A stretch of DNA of 64,000 nt from Fulvia fulva (GCF_020509005.1 NC_063016.1:1240001-1304000); one strand, 5' to 3'; counted from the stretch's first letter, positions 45,305-57,032 are shown. Notes: generated by a model from the sequence alone, not told the origin. Numbers and translations are program-made.

Positions 45305-47662
45305 CTACCACACCATAGTCTCGTTGTAGTAACCCACATCAACTCCGTCCTCATCCAAGATCCGCACCACAGCTTGGCGACAATCATCAGCGAACTGCGG
45401 CGTGCCGCAAGTGACCACAGCCATACTCTTCCTCGCCAATGGCCTGTACTTCCTCATGACCATCTGCACGTCCGGTCGGCCATATTTGATGGCGTAAGGC
45501 GGCTGCGGTGGCAACTTCGTAGGATCGTGCTGGGCCTCTTCTTCAGCTGCACTAGTGAGGTAAACTTCCATCCTGACACGGTCAGTATGAATGCAAGCAG
45601 CGAGCTCGTTGGCGCAGATGTCGTTTGGCAGGTGGCGTTGAGGAACAGCCCATACAATGTGGAGCGTGGTCGTCGAGTTCTCCGTCATGAGAAAGTTCGA
45701 GTGCGAGATGGCGGCAGTAATGCCACTGCCACCGCAGACCACGAGAACGTCAGAGTAACCCGAGAGGTCAAGCTTCTCGCCATACGGACCCTCCAGGAAG
45801 ACAGTCTCTTGTGTAGAAGCGACGGACTCGTCGTGGCCAAGCAGCTTCTTTTGCAGGCGGCCGGTCATGCCCTTATAAGGACGAATTAGAAATGTGTGGG
45901 CCACTTCGGCTGGCGAGAGATCCTCTGAAGCCGGTCGGACGTTGGTCTTGAACTGTTTCTCTGCGAGTGAGGATATTGGAGAGCCTTCGCCATTATTCAT
46001 GGTGGAGGGAATCGCGCTGATCGAGCCACGATAATCCGGCGCTACCTCAGCCTCGATCCTGGAGCGAGACAGAGATCCTGCGATGTGGTGCCAGGAGCAC
46101 AGTGTGAAGGGATGACTTTCATAGCCACGGAGACCCTTTGTGTAGAGATAGTAGTACAGTCCCGGTACTACCTTCTTGTTGGGGAAGAAGTCAGTGAGAT
46201 CCATGCGGACCATCTCAGTGGTGCGGTGGTATGTGACAGTAGCGCGCACGCCCTTTGTCAGACGAGGCATGACCGACACGAAGACGACACGCCCAACGCG
46301 TAAGATGCGGTCCAGGCCCCAAATAGCAATGCAAGGGTAGAGATAATAGTTGAACTCGCCACCAAAGATGCGCACATGGCACCAGAGCGTGACGAAGAAC
46401 ACCAGCGACATACCAATGTGGATCATTAGGAAGAGGTCGTAGTATCGTTCGCGGAAGTAGTACGCCGAGGCAACGAGCATGAGCGACATGACGACAGTCG
46501 CAATGCCTCCGGCATACCAGTACTCCTCTTTCCAGCTGGCGTTGTAAGATGCGGCCCCTCCGGAGTAGAAGTCGAACGCAGTGTATGCGATTGAGTGAAC
46601 GACGGCGTGAACGACTGAGATCCTGGCGATCCAGCGGTGAAAGCGGTTGTAGGTCGCGAAAGACCAGCCCGTGAGCCACATGAAGGGATCATTACGAGCG
46701 GCGAAGACCCATACCATGGGCAGTTGGGCAATCGACAAAAAGCCGGTGCGATCAGCGATGTATCGCGCAAGCTGCAACTTGTTGGAAGCATAGCTGTAAC
46801 ACCATGAGTCAGCATTGATACATCGATATCAGAGTCTAGGAGCATACTATTGGTTGCCAACGAATAAGTTGTAGCCCGGGAAGCACATCACAAAGTTCAT
46901 GATGATGTAGAGCCCTAGGATAATGCTCTCAAGGCGTGGTGGAATGGTATACAGGTACGCGACACCCTCTGCCTGCTTCTTGCCGAATGTCGCAGGAAGT
47001 GTGAGCGTCTTACGGACCCAAAGCCACCAGCTTGGCTGTCGACCCTCCGAGGGTTTCTTCATAAACTGGGCGGTGCGGTGAACTATGCCGACCGCTATTA
47101 CGAAAGCCCAGAAGCCGATGAGAGCGAAGCTGAAGTCGAAGCTCGGATCCCAGTTGAGGTAAAACTCCTTGGTGGTACGCTAGCCTAAGGCGAGCCAGTC
47201 GGCATCGGGAATGGCAGGAGCGGACACTGGCGCTTCAGCGGTCGCAAGGGCGGCGGTGGAGTTCAGCACCATGACGTTGGCCAGGTCTACATCCGAGAGG
47301 AGGGACGCTTCGATAGTCGGGAGGGAAACGCCAGCATTCTCCTCACATTCCGAGTTCAGCTTCGCTCGACCCTTGATGGATCCCGCTCGTGTGCAGTACT
47401 TCTGAGCGCAGTAGAACATCGACTTGATCTTGAGATCGTTACTGCACTCGTTGAGGTAGTAATCAAGCATGGTGGGATCCGGCAGGGTGACATTGTACGT
47501 GATGTAGTCGACATTTGCGTAGCAGCCATTGAAGCAGTACTCTTCTGGTGATGGGTAGTAGTCCTTGTACCACGAGTGCTCTTGAACAGGTGGATTCGTT
47601 GCCGTGACGGCGATGGTAAAGGAAGAGGCAAGAGCCAAAAGTGGTCCTAAACGAAGTGCCAT
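45305..47662 (-). CDS. Ferric reductase transmembrane component (FRE-like), with an in-frame TAG
   Basis: Exons 47662-46848 and 46793-45305 (54-nt intron, GTATGC ... TTACAG) encode about 767 residues. A signal peptide (MALRLGPLLALASSFTIAV) precedes a Cys-rich extracellular domain (YCFNGCYANVDYI, CAQKYC). The multi-TM ferric-reductase domain carries paired haem histidines (HRWIARISVVHAVVH; MIHIGMSLVFFVTLWCH). The FAD motif HPFTLCSWH and the NADPH motif CGGSGITAAIS follow. The enzyme reduces extracellular Fe3+ or siderophore iron at the plasma membrane. TAG at 47179-47181 interrupts the frame between PDADWLALG and RTTKEFYLNWD, where relatives have continuous sequence. A 48-nt in-frame intron ending at that TAG (donor GTGTCC) could remove it, otherwise the gene is truncated. 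Two iron-GATA consensus sites lie upstream. Confidence 0.85.
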
Positions 47663-47718
47663 TGTGACTGACAATCGTACGCTTGAGGACGAGGAACGTG
47701 CGGCCGGGCTGGAAGATC

Positions 47719-47727
47719 TTATCTGAT
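47719..47727 (-). promoter_or_regulatory. Iron-GATA (SreA-type) site, proximal
   Basis: TTATCTGAT is the reverse complement of ATCAGATAA, an exact match to the ATCWGATAA consensus known for SreA-type iron-sensing GATA repressors. It lies 57 bp upstream of the ferric reductase start codon. Confidence 0.6.
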
Positions 47728-47955
47728 CGATGTGAGTGAGTGAAGGATTGATTTCTCAAGCCACCTCGGATCTAGCCATGCACGCTGCGACATGGCGGCC
47801 GGCAACGCACCTGCCAGAATTCATCTGGACAGCCGTGACTTCTTCGAGAACCACATTCGTGTTCGGCAGGAAGGCGCTTTGGTCACAGCGGCGCTCAGCC
47901 AGACTGTTCTTTGCAGAGCTGACGGCAACGCTATGTGACAGAGTTCAATCACTTT

Positions 47956-47964
47956 ATCAGATAA
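47956..47964 (+). promoter_or_regulatory. Iron-GATA (SreA-type) site, distal
   Basis: ATCAGATAA, an exact consensus match, lies 294 bp upstream of the ferric reductase start and is embedded in a partly palindromic TTATCAGATAAGATTGATCA. Confidence 0.6.
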
Positions 47965-49400
47965 GATTGATCAGATTGGCGGGCAACTGCGCCGGTAAAG
48001 GTTAGTTCTGAGGTGCCGCCGACGACCAATAGCTGTTTCGATACCATTCGCTTCATGCTTACGATTGAGGATAATATTTGCCCAAGCATGTTTTTGAGCT
48101 TGACCACCAGGGACCCCGCAGCACGCGAGGTTTCGCTGGGGCCGTTGCTTGACCCAGTGCTCCCTTCATGGCGCTTGTGCTAAGCGCGGTAGTTTTGGAT
48201 GAAGCGCATTTGTTCTTGAAAATATCGTCTTTCATGGCATGCGAAGAGCTCAGTGACACTAACCGGCATTGCATTAGAGACCCAGGTGACGGGACAACCG
48301 CGCAAGTCTTTGTATTGGGTTTGCCATGAGGTGGACAAGCGAAGGTCAGGCGAGCGTTGAACTCAACAAACGCCTCGCCCATAAGGCTCCTTGGAATGGC
48401 TGAGGGCCTCTGGCCAGTTGCTCTGAGTGTGTTCGCAAGTTGTCAGCAAGCACGCGCTCAATCTGTTGCGCTGGGTTGCGTGAGGCCATTGCCGGCGTGG
48501 TGACGTAGCACTCTTCACGTGGCTGAGGCGGTAGAGTGGTCATGTAGTGGAGCGTACCGCCGTCGCAGCTAGTCTCATCCCTAATGATAGGACAGCTCCT
48601 GGTGCTTGTGCTCTTCTTGCGTTCGCTGCATCGGACCCAGCTGCTACAGGCTTGATGGCAGGTGAATCCAATCAGATTCTCGAATCCATATACAAACATG
48701 CGTTGCTTTCAACCCTAGCCGCCACGAGTTCGCGCACCACGTGGCAAGAGTATTGCGACCTAGCTTTGAGCCCGCCTCGAAGCCACGCTTCTGGCGCACG
48801 GAGTCTTGGGTTTCACCTTCAAGGGTTTCGACGGTTCTGGGGACGCCGCGCATGGGACGCCAATCTTCAGGTCAAGTCCTTTGAGCACATTATCGGGTTG
48901 CCCGAGTCGTCTTTGCAATACGGCTTGACATGCACTGCGTCTAGACATACTGTGCTGGCGGCTAGAATTCCCCAAGCTACGTAGAGGCTGATGCAGCTCG
49001 ATAATAATCCAGAAAAGTCATTGTTCGCGGGTTTCAAGATCGATGTCGGAAGTTGAGTCCACGAGAGCGCCTGTCTCCATTTTCAGACCGAGGCAATAGC
49101 CATGAAATCTTGATGCAGCTAGATTTGCGCCCAACGGAGCGAAGTAAGCCTGAGGAAGGAGGTAGCACAGCGCACAGATAGTCCAGTGTCTGCACATATA
49201 CACAGTCGACGTCTGCCACAGTGCATTGCATCAGGCGCGAGCTGGTCGGGCATCGGAGTTCGGATGGACTTTGAGCGACAACGCGCATCGCGTCGTCGTC
49301 AAACCCGCGTCAGAATCCTGGAATCGACGTCATTGACTCTTGGGGCTCTAGGATATCGTGTACCATGCCGCATAGACCCTAAGAACAGCCATACTCTCCA

Positions 49401-50223
49401 ATGCGTCCTCTCCCGACTCAGCTATCCCGTCAAATCAGAAACCCTAATCTGAACAAGTTCACAGCTCTAAGCTTTACCGCTTCGCAACGCACCTCGTATC
49501 GCACTATGTCTACCGACAAAGGCGAGCTCAAGATCGAGAACACGAATATCCAAACTGCACCAGGCGTGGATCTTTCCGAACGCCAACAGACTCTCGTCGG
49601 TAGCGTCCTCGACCTTTTCGCCGGCCGACCATCCCTAGCAAAGCTCCAGCTCTGGCAAGATGAGGGAGAGTTCATCGACCCATTGACTATTGCCAAGGGC
49701 CGCAAGCAATACGAGGCACAGTGGTATGGTCTACAGACTGCATTCTCGGAGATTGAGAGGTTGTCCCACGAGGTCAAGACCAATGGCAATCCGATTGAGA
49801 TGGATATGAAGACAAGATATGTCGTGAAGGGTATTGGCAAGGAACAGGTCATTGCGAGCAAGATCTTGATCCACCAGGATGGCGACAAGATCTCGAAGGT
49901 GGAGGATAGGTGGGATGGAAAGCTGCCAGAGAGTTCGATTGCTCAGGTGAGTTCGCCGTTACATTTGGTGAATCCTTTTTGGTGGTTGAGGTATGCGGAG
50001 GGGTGGGCATTCTGGATGTGGAGCTTGACGTGGGAGACTTCCGCGTGGAGGGTGAGATGCTGCTCCTTCTACGTGGCCAGGGATACAGTACTGCTATTAC
50101 GTCTTGATCCGATCGCTGACTTCTGCCTTTCAGTTCTTCCAGCGTGTCAACGCGAATACTGTCCCGCTCATGGTCGGCGTGCCCAAGAATGCGGAGGAAG
50201 ATGCGAAGAAGGGCAACCAGTGA
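49401..50223 (+). CDS. NTF2/SnoaL-like protein, possibly mitochondrial
   Basis: Exons 49401-49946 and 50134-50223 (GTGAGT ... TTTCAG, 187-nt intron) give 211 residues from the first ATG or 176 from MSTDKGELKIENTN at 49506. The longer form begins with an Arg/Ser-rich, acid-free leader (MRPLPTQLSRQIRNPNLNKF) that could target mitochondria. The body has the cone-like NTF2 pattern: a helical start (QQTLVGSVLDLFAGRP), LQLWQDEGEFIDPLT, then strands MKTRYVVKGIG, ASKILIHQDGDKISKVEDRW and FFQRVNANTVP. Such folds bind small ligands or mediate dimerisation; the role here is unknown. It is convergent with the deaminase, with stops 85 bp apart. Confidence 0.72.
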
Positions 50224-50307
50224 TTGCTCGTTCGCATCAGGCGCGCCAGCATCGTTTTGATAGAAATGTATCAGGTGTCTATCCGGCATCGTCCGTTCTT
50301 GACATCT

Positions 50308-50964
50308 TCATTCGGTGTATGTGCTGCCAGAACCCCACTTGCTCTTCGAGACATTGCTGGGCACTTTCGAAAGGTTCCAGTTCATGCCCACGACGCCGTT
50401 GTCGATGTCGTTCTTGCTTTCGTTTCTCTTGTGATGTGCTGGTTCTTTCCCATTCGTGTGACCTGCTGTTGCTGTTGCCAAAATCTGCTCCTCGAGGCCT
50501 GGAATGTGTACCACATGTATGCCAGCATCCTGCAACTTCTTCTTGCCGTCGTTGACACCGACAAAAGTCTCTGGTTCGGCGACACCAACCACGACAATCT
50601 TGATGGCCTGACTTCCGTCGCTTCGCTTGAGATCCAAGATTCGGTCAACACAAGGCGCATGGCCCTTGCTCCTCTTATTGCAGGGTTCCATAGTGGTATA
50701 GAGGATCGTGTCTGTGGGGAGATGGTCGCCTAGGTCGTCTTCGCCGCAGCCATTGGATTGTGCATACTTGATGAAGCATGACTGCTCGGCGTGCGTGTTG
50801 CCGGGACACTCGAGGGTGTAGCCAGTGACCAGGACCCTGGTATTGCGTGAGGGGGATACCAGAGCTGCACCTACGCAGAAATTGGTCGGCTTGGGCGGAC
50901 TCTTGCACGCTTCGTCTAGTGCGAGCTGGAGATATTGCTTGTGGTTGAGTGAGTCGAAGGTCAT
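50308..50964 (-). CDS. RIB2-like (DRAP) deaminase of the CMP/dCMP deaminase family
   Basis: One exon of 218 residues starting MTFDSLNHKQYLQLALDEAC; the frame extends upstream to 51030 without a better ATG. Zinc-deaminase motifs are clear: NTHAEQSCF (His and proton-shuttle Glu) and MEPCNKRSKGHAPCVDRIL (PCxxxxxxxxPC). The ILYTTMEPC context with HAEQ resembles the deaminase of fungal Rib2, which converts diaminohydroxyribosylaminopyrimidine phosphate to the keto form in riboflavin synthesis. A tRNA or nucleoside deaminase is possible but fits less well. The C-terminus (NWNLSKVPSNVSKSKWGSGS) is less conserved. Confidence 0.82.
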   Translation of the reverse strand: MTFDSLNHKQYLQLALDEACKSPPKPTNFCVGAALVSPSRNTRVLVTGYTLECPGNTHAEQSCFIKYAQSNGCGEDDLGDHLPTDTILYTTMEPCNKRSKGHAPCVDRILDLKRSDGSQAIKIVVVGVAEPETFVGVNDGKKKLQDAGIHVVHIPGLEEQILATATAGHTNGKEPAHHKRNESKNDIDNGVVGMNWNLSKVPSNVSKSKWGSGSTYTE

Positions 50965-51030
50965 CTTGGCGCAGTCGCCCGTGTTCAATATGCTACGAGT
51001 TCCTTGGAGCAGATCTGCGTGCACGTTCAA

Positions 51031-51471
51031 CCATTTTCTTCACGGCGAGCAAAGCACATACATGGAGGGTGGCATTATTGATGAGGATGAGGGCACACGG
51101 CATTGTGCAAGGGGTGCGGCACGAGAAGGCCTTATTACGTCAAACTTGCCGAGCGTTGCTTTGTTGGGAAGACATCTGCATGCACGCAGTCTCGGCAGTG
51201 TGATTGACCATGTCTATACACTTCCTATAACATATAACATCTGCAAGGGTCAAACTGGATCCTCGCCAAACTGGAAGCGTGTCGGAGAATACATGTACGC
51301 CGCTCCGACAGCGAACATATCCTGGTCGCGAGAGCATTGCAGCTAACTTGATTACCGAGGTCTTGACCAATTAATGCCCCGTAAGCAAAAGTTAGTTCAG
51401 TCACTCCGTGTCACATCTTCTTCTCTCAGTGCATATTAGTTGTACATTGTTGGTCGTGAACGCTCGGGAAC
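51031..51471. other. Divergent promoter region
   Basis: Lies between the RIB2-like deaminase and the carrier gene. No gene was seen here. No specific regulatory site was identified. Confidence 0.5.
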
Positions 51472-52411
51472 ATGAAGCATGTAAGTGACTGGCATCCCCT
51501 CCAGCTCAGCAATACTGACGGGTCTTCAGGATGGTCCATCGACACCGGCGATAGTATCGGTGCTCGCGGGTGGCTTCGCGGGTGCTGTGGAAGGAGCGGC
51601 GACATATCCCTTCGAGTTTGCAAAGACTCGAGTTCAGCTCCGCGAGCAGAAAGGCCAACCAACTCCCAAGAATCCGTTCAAGGTGGTCTACCAAGTCTAC
51701 AGTAGAGAAGGTCTGAAGGCTCTCTATAAAGGCTGTGTGCCACTTGTCATTGGATCCGTCGGCAAAGATGGCATCCGTTTCCTGTCATTCGACACCATCA
51801 AGAATACCTTCAAGGACCCGGAGACCGGTACATTGAGCCCTCTTCGCAATCTACTGAGCGGAATGGCTTCGGGTTGTGTGGCCAGCATAACAGCAGTCAC
51901 CCCTACCGAGCGAATCAAGACTGCACTCATAGATGATGCAAGAAACGAAAAGCGTTTCAACTCTGCAACGCACTGCGTGAAGACAATTCTCAAGGACGAC
52001 GGCTTCCTTGGACTTTACCGGGGCTTCGCAGGAACCACGCTCAAACAAGCTGGCGCCACGGCCATGCGGATGGGGACGTACAACATTTTGAAGGACTTTG
52101 AGCGGACGAGGGATGTCCCGCAGAATACTCTGACCAACTTCGCGAATGGTTCAGTTGCGGGTATAGTGACAACTCTATCCACCCAGCCCTTTGACACTAT
52201 CAAGACACGATGTCAGAGTTCAAGAGGAGCCAGCACAGTGGACGCGTTCAACAGTATCATCTCCGACTACGGCGTTAAAGGTTTCTGGAAAGGGACAACT
52301 ATGCGCTTGGGTCGCACCGTCTTCAGTGGTGGTATCCTTTTCACCACATACGAATGGGCAGCCGCGATACTCAACCCAGCCTTCCTGCCCAAAGAAGTCA
52401 GAGGAGCTTAA
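51472..52411 (+). CDS. Mitochondrial tricarboxylate (citrate) carrier, CTP1-like
   Basis: A 9-nt first exon (51472-51480, MKH) joins 51530-52411 across a 49-nt intron (GTAAGT ... CTTCAG), giving 296 residues. Without splicing the ATG would be out of frame, which supports the intron. The three mitochondrial carrier signatures are present: PFEFAKTRVQ, PTERIKTALI and PFDTIKTRCQ. PTERIK in repeat two and the overall sequence match the SLC25A1/CTP1 group. It exchanges citrate for malate across the inner mitochondrial membrane, feeding cytosolic acetyl-CoA. Confidence 0.93.
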
Positions 52412-53671
52412 CCGTGTCGATTGCGACCTTTGGCATAACAGTAGTCTGATGTAGGCAAGAAGAGTCTAGGAGCCGCCCGCAAGACCGACTTGGAAAAGAC
52501 TGCGATCGGGGGCACCAGGAACAACATCGTCGTTGAGTGTTCCACGTTGCAATCACATGGAGTTTCTAGGTACCGCCTTACGCGTGCAACGTACTCTTCC
52601 GGCGCCCTCACCGAGCTCCAAGAAATTTTCCTAGGGTGACTCTAGGCCATGAGCTCCAGTGTCAGGGCTTCGCCATCGATGCAAGATCCGCAGTGCGCAT
52701 GGCACGATGGCTGGGCAAGAGTGTCTCACGGCCACCAGGGTACACCAAGCTCAGCATATGGAAAATTGCTGGGTGCTCAATACCTACGCCGAAAGAGATC
52801 ACCTTTGCAACAAAAGCGAACAGCAATCACCCTCTGACTCAAGACCATCACCATCATCTAATGTTACAGTTGTCTCACGGCCCTTCGCATAACCATGCGT
52901 GTCAACGCCTCGAACGGCCGCTTCATGTGTTCTCATATGCCGCTACGTTTCACCACCAACAAAACACCTACAACTTCTCCACAACAGTTCTCCACCATCA
53001 CGATACTCGCGATTTTCGCAATCCCTTGGCCTCAACTTGGCTAGCCACCACGAGCTCAAAGCAGTCAGTCGAAGGCAAGGTTTAAGCCTCAACCTTCGGC
53101 GAACATCATGTTTCAATTGCGCACATCCGATGCAGATAGAGTTCGAGAATTGCGCATCACCCAGCATCGCCTGCCGAGACGTTTGGCTTTCATTGGCGAT
53201 GGCAACATCTGATACAGACGCCAAGTAGAATTTCTAGCTGTCCTTGAAGTATGCGCGACGACGCTTCAGGGCACGCGATCGGGATATGCCGACAATGACG
53301 ATACACGCACTGCACGCCTCGCCTCTACGCCTTCGCTCTGGTGCACACGGCAGGACGGTACTGCTGTTCTGCCGGGCCCATCACGTTCGGGCAATCTCTC
53401 ATGGATCGCATAGTTCCACAATTTCACAAGGCTGTTCTCATGGAACCATAGTGACGGGCGAAACAAACGCACACGTTGACGGCTGGGAAGTTTGAGATTG
53501 GCAGAAACGGCTCACGAAGCGCATAGCTCCTGTAAAGCACGATGAGAGTCTCCAACATCGATCTGTCCCATCATCAACGTCCTCGTTTGACACAGAGGTC
53601 TTCACTTGCAACTCACCTGTCAGTCCTTTCTGTAGATCAGAAACCCTCACGCTCCTTCAAATCCCCTCAGT
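52412..53671. other. Spacer, no supported gene
   Basis: Frames up to 149 codons are present but lack motifs. A pyrimidine-rich leader for the following secreted protein ends at about 53670. Confidence 0.5.
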
Positions 53672-55381
53672 ATGCACACCAGATCCATCATCGCAGCCAC
53701 CATTGGCGTTGCTGGCATCGCCAATGCCCTTCCAGCCCTTAGCCAGCGTGCAGAGCAAGGCTGGGCCGGAGGAGGTGGACCTGGTGGCAACCTCGGCGAG
53801 GCCATCGGCGACATCGTCGATGCATCCATGAACCACGGCGATGATAACGACTGGCACGGTAGCCACTACGGCGGACGTTGCGACCCACGCTTCGAAGACT
53901 GTGGCGACTGGGCCCCTGGGGGTCACAGAGGCTACAGACCTCAGCGCTACAACGACGATGATGACTGGAGTTGGAAGCGTGATGCGCAAGCCGATGAGAG
54001 CCAGCTGCGCCAATACCGTCCTCAGCAGCAGCAGCAGAGCCGTCCTCAGCAGAACGATGATGACGATGAGGCCGATAACTGCCAAGCTCAGTGCATTCAG
54101 TACTGCCAGACGTTCCTGAACGAGGAGGCTCCGCAGTGCGCTCAGGAATGCCCACAGCAGTGCAACCAGATCAACAGCCAGTCTACCGTTGATCCACAGG
54201 GTCTTGCATCCTCGGGTGAGGCCTTCTGTGCTATCTTGTAAGTCGATGAACATACTCCGCTCATATGCAAATCTAACACGATTCTTTCTAGCGATCAGTA
54301 TGCGGATGACCAGCAGATCGACCCTGATCAGTTGAACGACAACCAAGACCAAGATGGCTTTAGCCAGTGGCAGAGCGTTCAGGGCGATGGTCGTGGTGAT
54401 CGTCAAAGCCTGTCTTCCAACCAGGTTCAGGACCAGGACCGGGATACCAACCAGAAGCGAGGTCTTCCTGGCTTGGACCTTCTCAACGGCATCGGTGGCG
54501 GAGCTGACCAGGTTCAGACTAGCAACCAACAATCCGAGAACACTGGCTTTGGCTCGGACAGTGGTCGCACCAGCGGCTATCGCACTAACAGCTACGGCAC
54601 AGATGGCTACGGTACCGAGAACAACCTCGAGAACAACCAGGTTCAGAACTCCAATGGTGGCGGTGTCCTCAACCCCTTGAGTTCCTTGAGCTCCGTTGGC
54701 GGCATTACTGACGGCCTTGTCAAGGAGAAGCGCCAACTCCCCGGGCTCAGCCTGTTGAACGGCATTGGTGGCGGCGGTGTTCAAAACCAGGAGAGCACGC
54801 AATCTGTCAACGGCTTCAACCCAGACAGCGAGCTCGAGAACAACCAAGTCCAGAGCTCGAACGGCGGTGGTGTCCTCAACCCATTGAGCTCTTTGACCAG
54901 CGGCAGCGGCATCATCAAGCGCCAGGGAGGCAGCGGCATCGGCAGCGTCGTCGGTAACCCGCTCAACATCCTCGGTGGATCTCAGCGTCAACAGCAGGCC
55001 CAGAGCAACCGCCAGACCGCCGGTGACAACAGCAACATGGACAACACGCAGCTCGCTGAACAAGATCTCGGTACCTCCCGCATCAACTCTGATGATGAGG
55101 ATGAGAACGACTTCGGTGACCAGCGTCTTGAGACTTCACAGCTCAGCTCCGGCGATGGTGAAGACAACCAGGTCGGTAACCAGCGCTTTGGAGCTTCGCA
55201 GGTTGATGCTACTGGTCGTGGCGGTAGCCGGGCCGGTACTTCTGGCTTCCAGGCTGACGGTTTCCGTACAAGCGGTGCTGGACGAGGAAGTGTTGTTGGT
55301 GGTACTCCAAGCAACTCGAAGTGCCCACTTTGGGTCAAGAGCGGTCAGCAGCAGCGTGTCCCAACGCCTTACAAGGCATAA
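53672..55381 (+). CDS. Secreted Kex2-processed repeat precursor
   Basis: Exons 53672-54237 and 54292-55381 (54-nt intron, GTAAGT ... TTCTAG) give 551 residues. A signal peptide (MHTRSIIAATIGVAGIANAL) is followed by an acidic/Gln-rich region and a symmetric Cys motif (CxxxCxxxC, nine residues, CxxxCxxxC at about 137-164). Lys-Arg sites occur at about 102-103, 244-245, 335-336 and 398-399. The segments after the second and third begin GLPGLDLLNGIGGG and QLPGLSLLNGIGGGG, and each ends with a similar LENNQVQ-S-NGGGVLNPLSS block. This is the layout of a Kex2-processed repeat protein (secreted peptide or RiPP precursor). The function is unknown. A 468-codon antisense frame is a shadow. Confidence 0.8.
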
Positions 55382-56569
55382 GGGTTGATGATACTCTTAC
55401 CTAGGGGCTAAGATTGGCGGATGACATGATCTTGGTTGTCAGCAAGAAGTAACAATTGTATACTATGTCACGCTCTCTTACTGGTGTCGGTGTAGACTCT
55501 CGTAGATTGTGTAGGCGAAACATTCACTTGCCGCATCTTATCGGGTGTCTAACACTTGGTCTTAGAGAAGTATCTGTGCTTTCCAGCTCAACGTCGTGCC
55601 CTACTCCGTATGTTTTCCACGCTCGTGTGTATGTTTGGGGTTGAGTCGAGGGCATCGCCATCGCACGGTCGAGGGTCGATCGGTGGTTTGAGGCATCTCG
55701 CGTTGCACACAGCTCTGCTAGATAAGAGTAATGCACCTTGAGCGAGACCCAAGTACTTGTGCTACAACCACATGGTTGGTGTTGTCGCTGGTTCATGTTG
55801 GTTGTGAGGTGACCGGACTTTCCCTTCTGCCGACGCCTAGCCAACGGCAAGATCTCTTGTTCGCCTCATGCTTCCTCTGTCACCAACACATCATCGCCAT
55901 CGCAACGGCCAAGCCATGGCGCGTCGCACAGTCGTGCTGCGTCGATGGCACGATGCCATGCGGGAATACAGCATACGGCAAACGTGGCCGGTCCCGTTGA
56001 ACCGCTGCCGCAGACCGGATGGAAGCGTCCACAATCATGCGGCATACCAATGTGGGCATCTGCCAGCGAGCCTCACGTCCCATCCCTGCTCGCATCTTTG
56101 GAGAAGTGATGCAGCATGACATCCTCCGCACAACATCACAACATTCGGAAGCGCCTCCAGCTTTGGTGCTCTACGACCGTGCTGGTCAGGTCAGGTATGT
56201 CGAGGATCAAAGTAGGCGTTCAAGGTCATCTGCGCGAGAGGAGACCTTGGGTAGCGATAACTTCCCCAGCTTGTCCTCCACATTCGCATCTTCGGGCCAT
56301 GCTCGGGGGGCCATGCTCCTACCCAAGTCAACACATGGGCGCATATGCATGCCTTCTGTCGTGGGTCTGACGCAGGTGCAGATCCAAACAATGCCGAAAA
56401 GAATATTCTTGGCTTGGTCTACAGGCTGCCATGACTTCGACGTCACGTTCGAATCGGTTCAGGTGGGCGTCAACGCTACGTGCATGAGAGAAGCAGCACA
56501 TATGATGGAGTCGCCCGCCTGTCGGTAGGTCCAGTAGCCAGGTCATTCCCTCAAGCGACATCTACAGCC
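55382..56569. other. Spacer, no supported gene
   Basis: Both strands carry frames of 80-170 codons without motifs. This region includes the promoter of the disrupted Rds1-like gene. Confidence 0.5.
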
Positions 56570-56973
56570 ATGGCACCGGTCCTCGACATTGCAGCTTCTC
56601 TAGCTGCCACCATCGGCCTCCTGGGTGGCGATGCTTCTATCACTGTCCCAGCGACCGCCACAGGTATCGCCACCGCTGACATCACGACCCACGGACCTTA
56701 TGAGGGAACCGCAACGACAACAGGCGCCGAGCATGCTTCGACCACGCTCAGCGCAACGATCTCGCCCTTGCCAAAGACCGCCACCTACTACAACTACAAC
56801 GGCAAGCTCCAGGAGCCAGAAGTCATTCCATACCAGCCATGGGGTGGCAAGGGCTACGACAAGACGCCAGTCTACCAAGTTGAGAGCGATCACGACTTTG
56901 AGTCCCTAGCTCTTGGTATCCACCAGGAATTATCGCCAACGACACAAATAAAGTACTATAGCCAGGTAGAGCT

Positions 56974-57032
56974 TCCTATATCGCTTTAACCTGCTCACCT
57001 GTTCTTGCAGAGCAGGTTAAAGCGATATAGGA
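56974..57032. repeat. Perfect 23-bp hairpin inside the insertion
   Basis: Arms at 56974-56996 and 57010-57032 are exact reverse complements around a 13-nt loop. The core is TTTAACCTGCTC / GAGCAGGTTAAA, the same core as the tandem copies near 58.05-58.2 kb. Confidence 0.92.

Larger units (their letters stand above)
47663..49400. other. Spacer and ferric reductase promoter
   Basis: Apart from the two iron-GATA sites I see no gene. Frames up to 145 codons (48547-48984 plus) lack motifs and are overlapped by equal frames on the other strand. Confidence 0.5.

Noticed and set aside
53657..55063. 468-codon open frame antisense to the repeat precursor
   Set aside because: It is rich in Ala, Val, Leu and Arg, mirrors the biased codons of the true gene, crosses the intron and has no domain; the sense strand has a signal peptide and fitted splice sites.
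53672..55381. Cyclic RiPP (dikaritin-type) cluster
   Set aside because: No UstYa-like oxidase, tyrosinase or P450 lies nearby and the repeats are much longer than typical cores.
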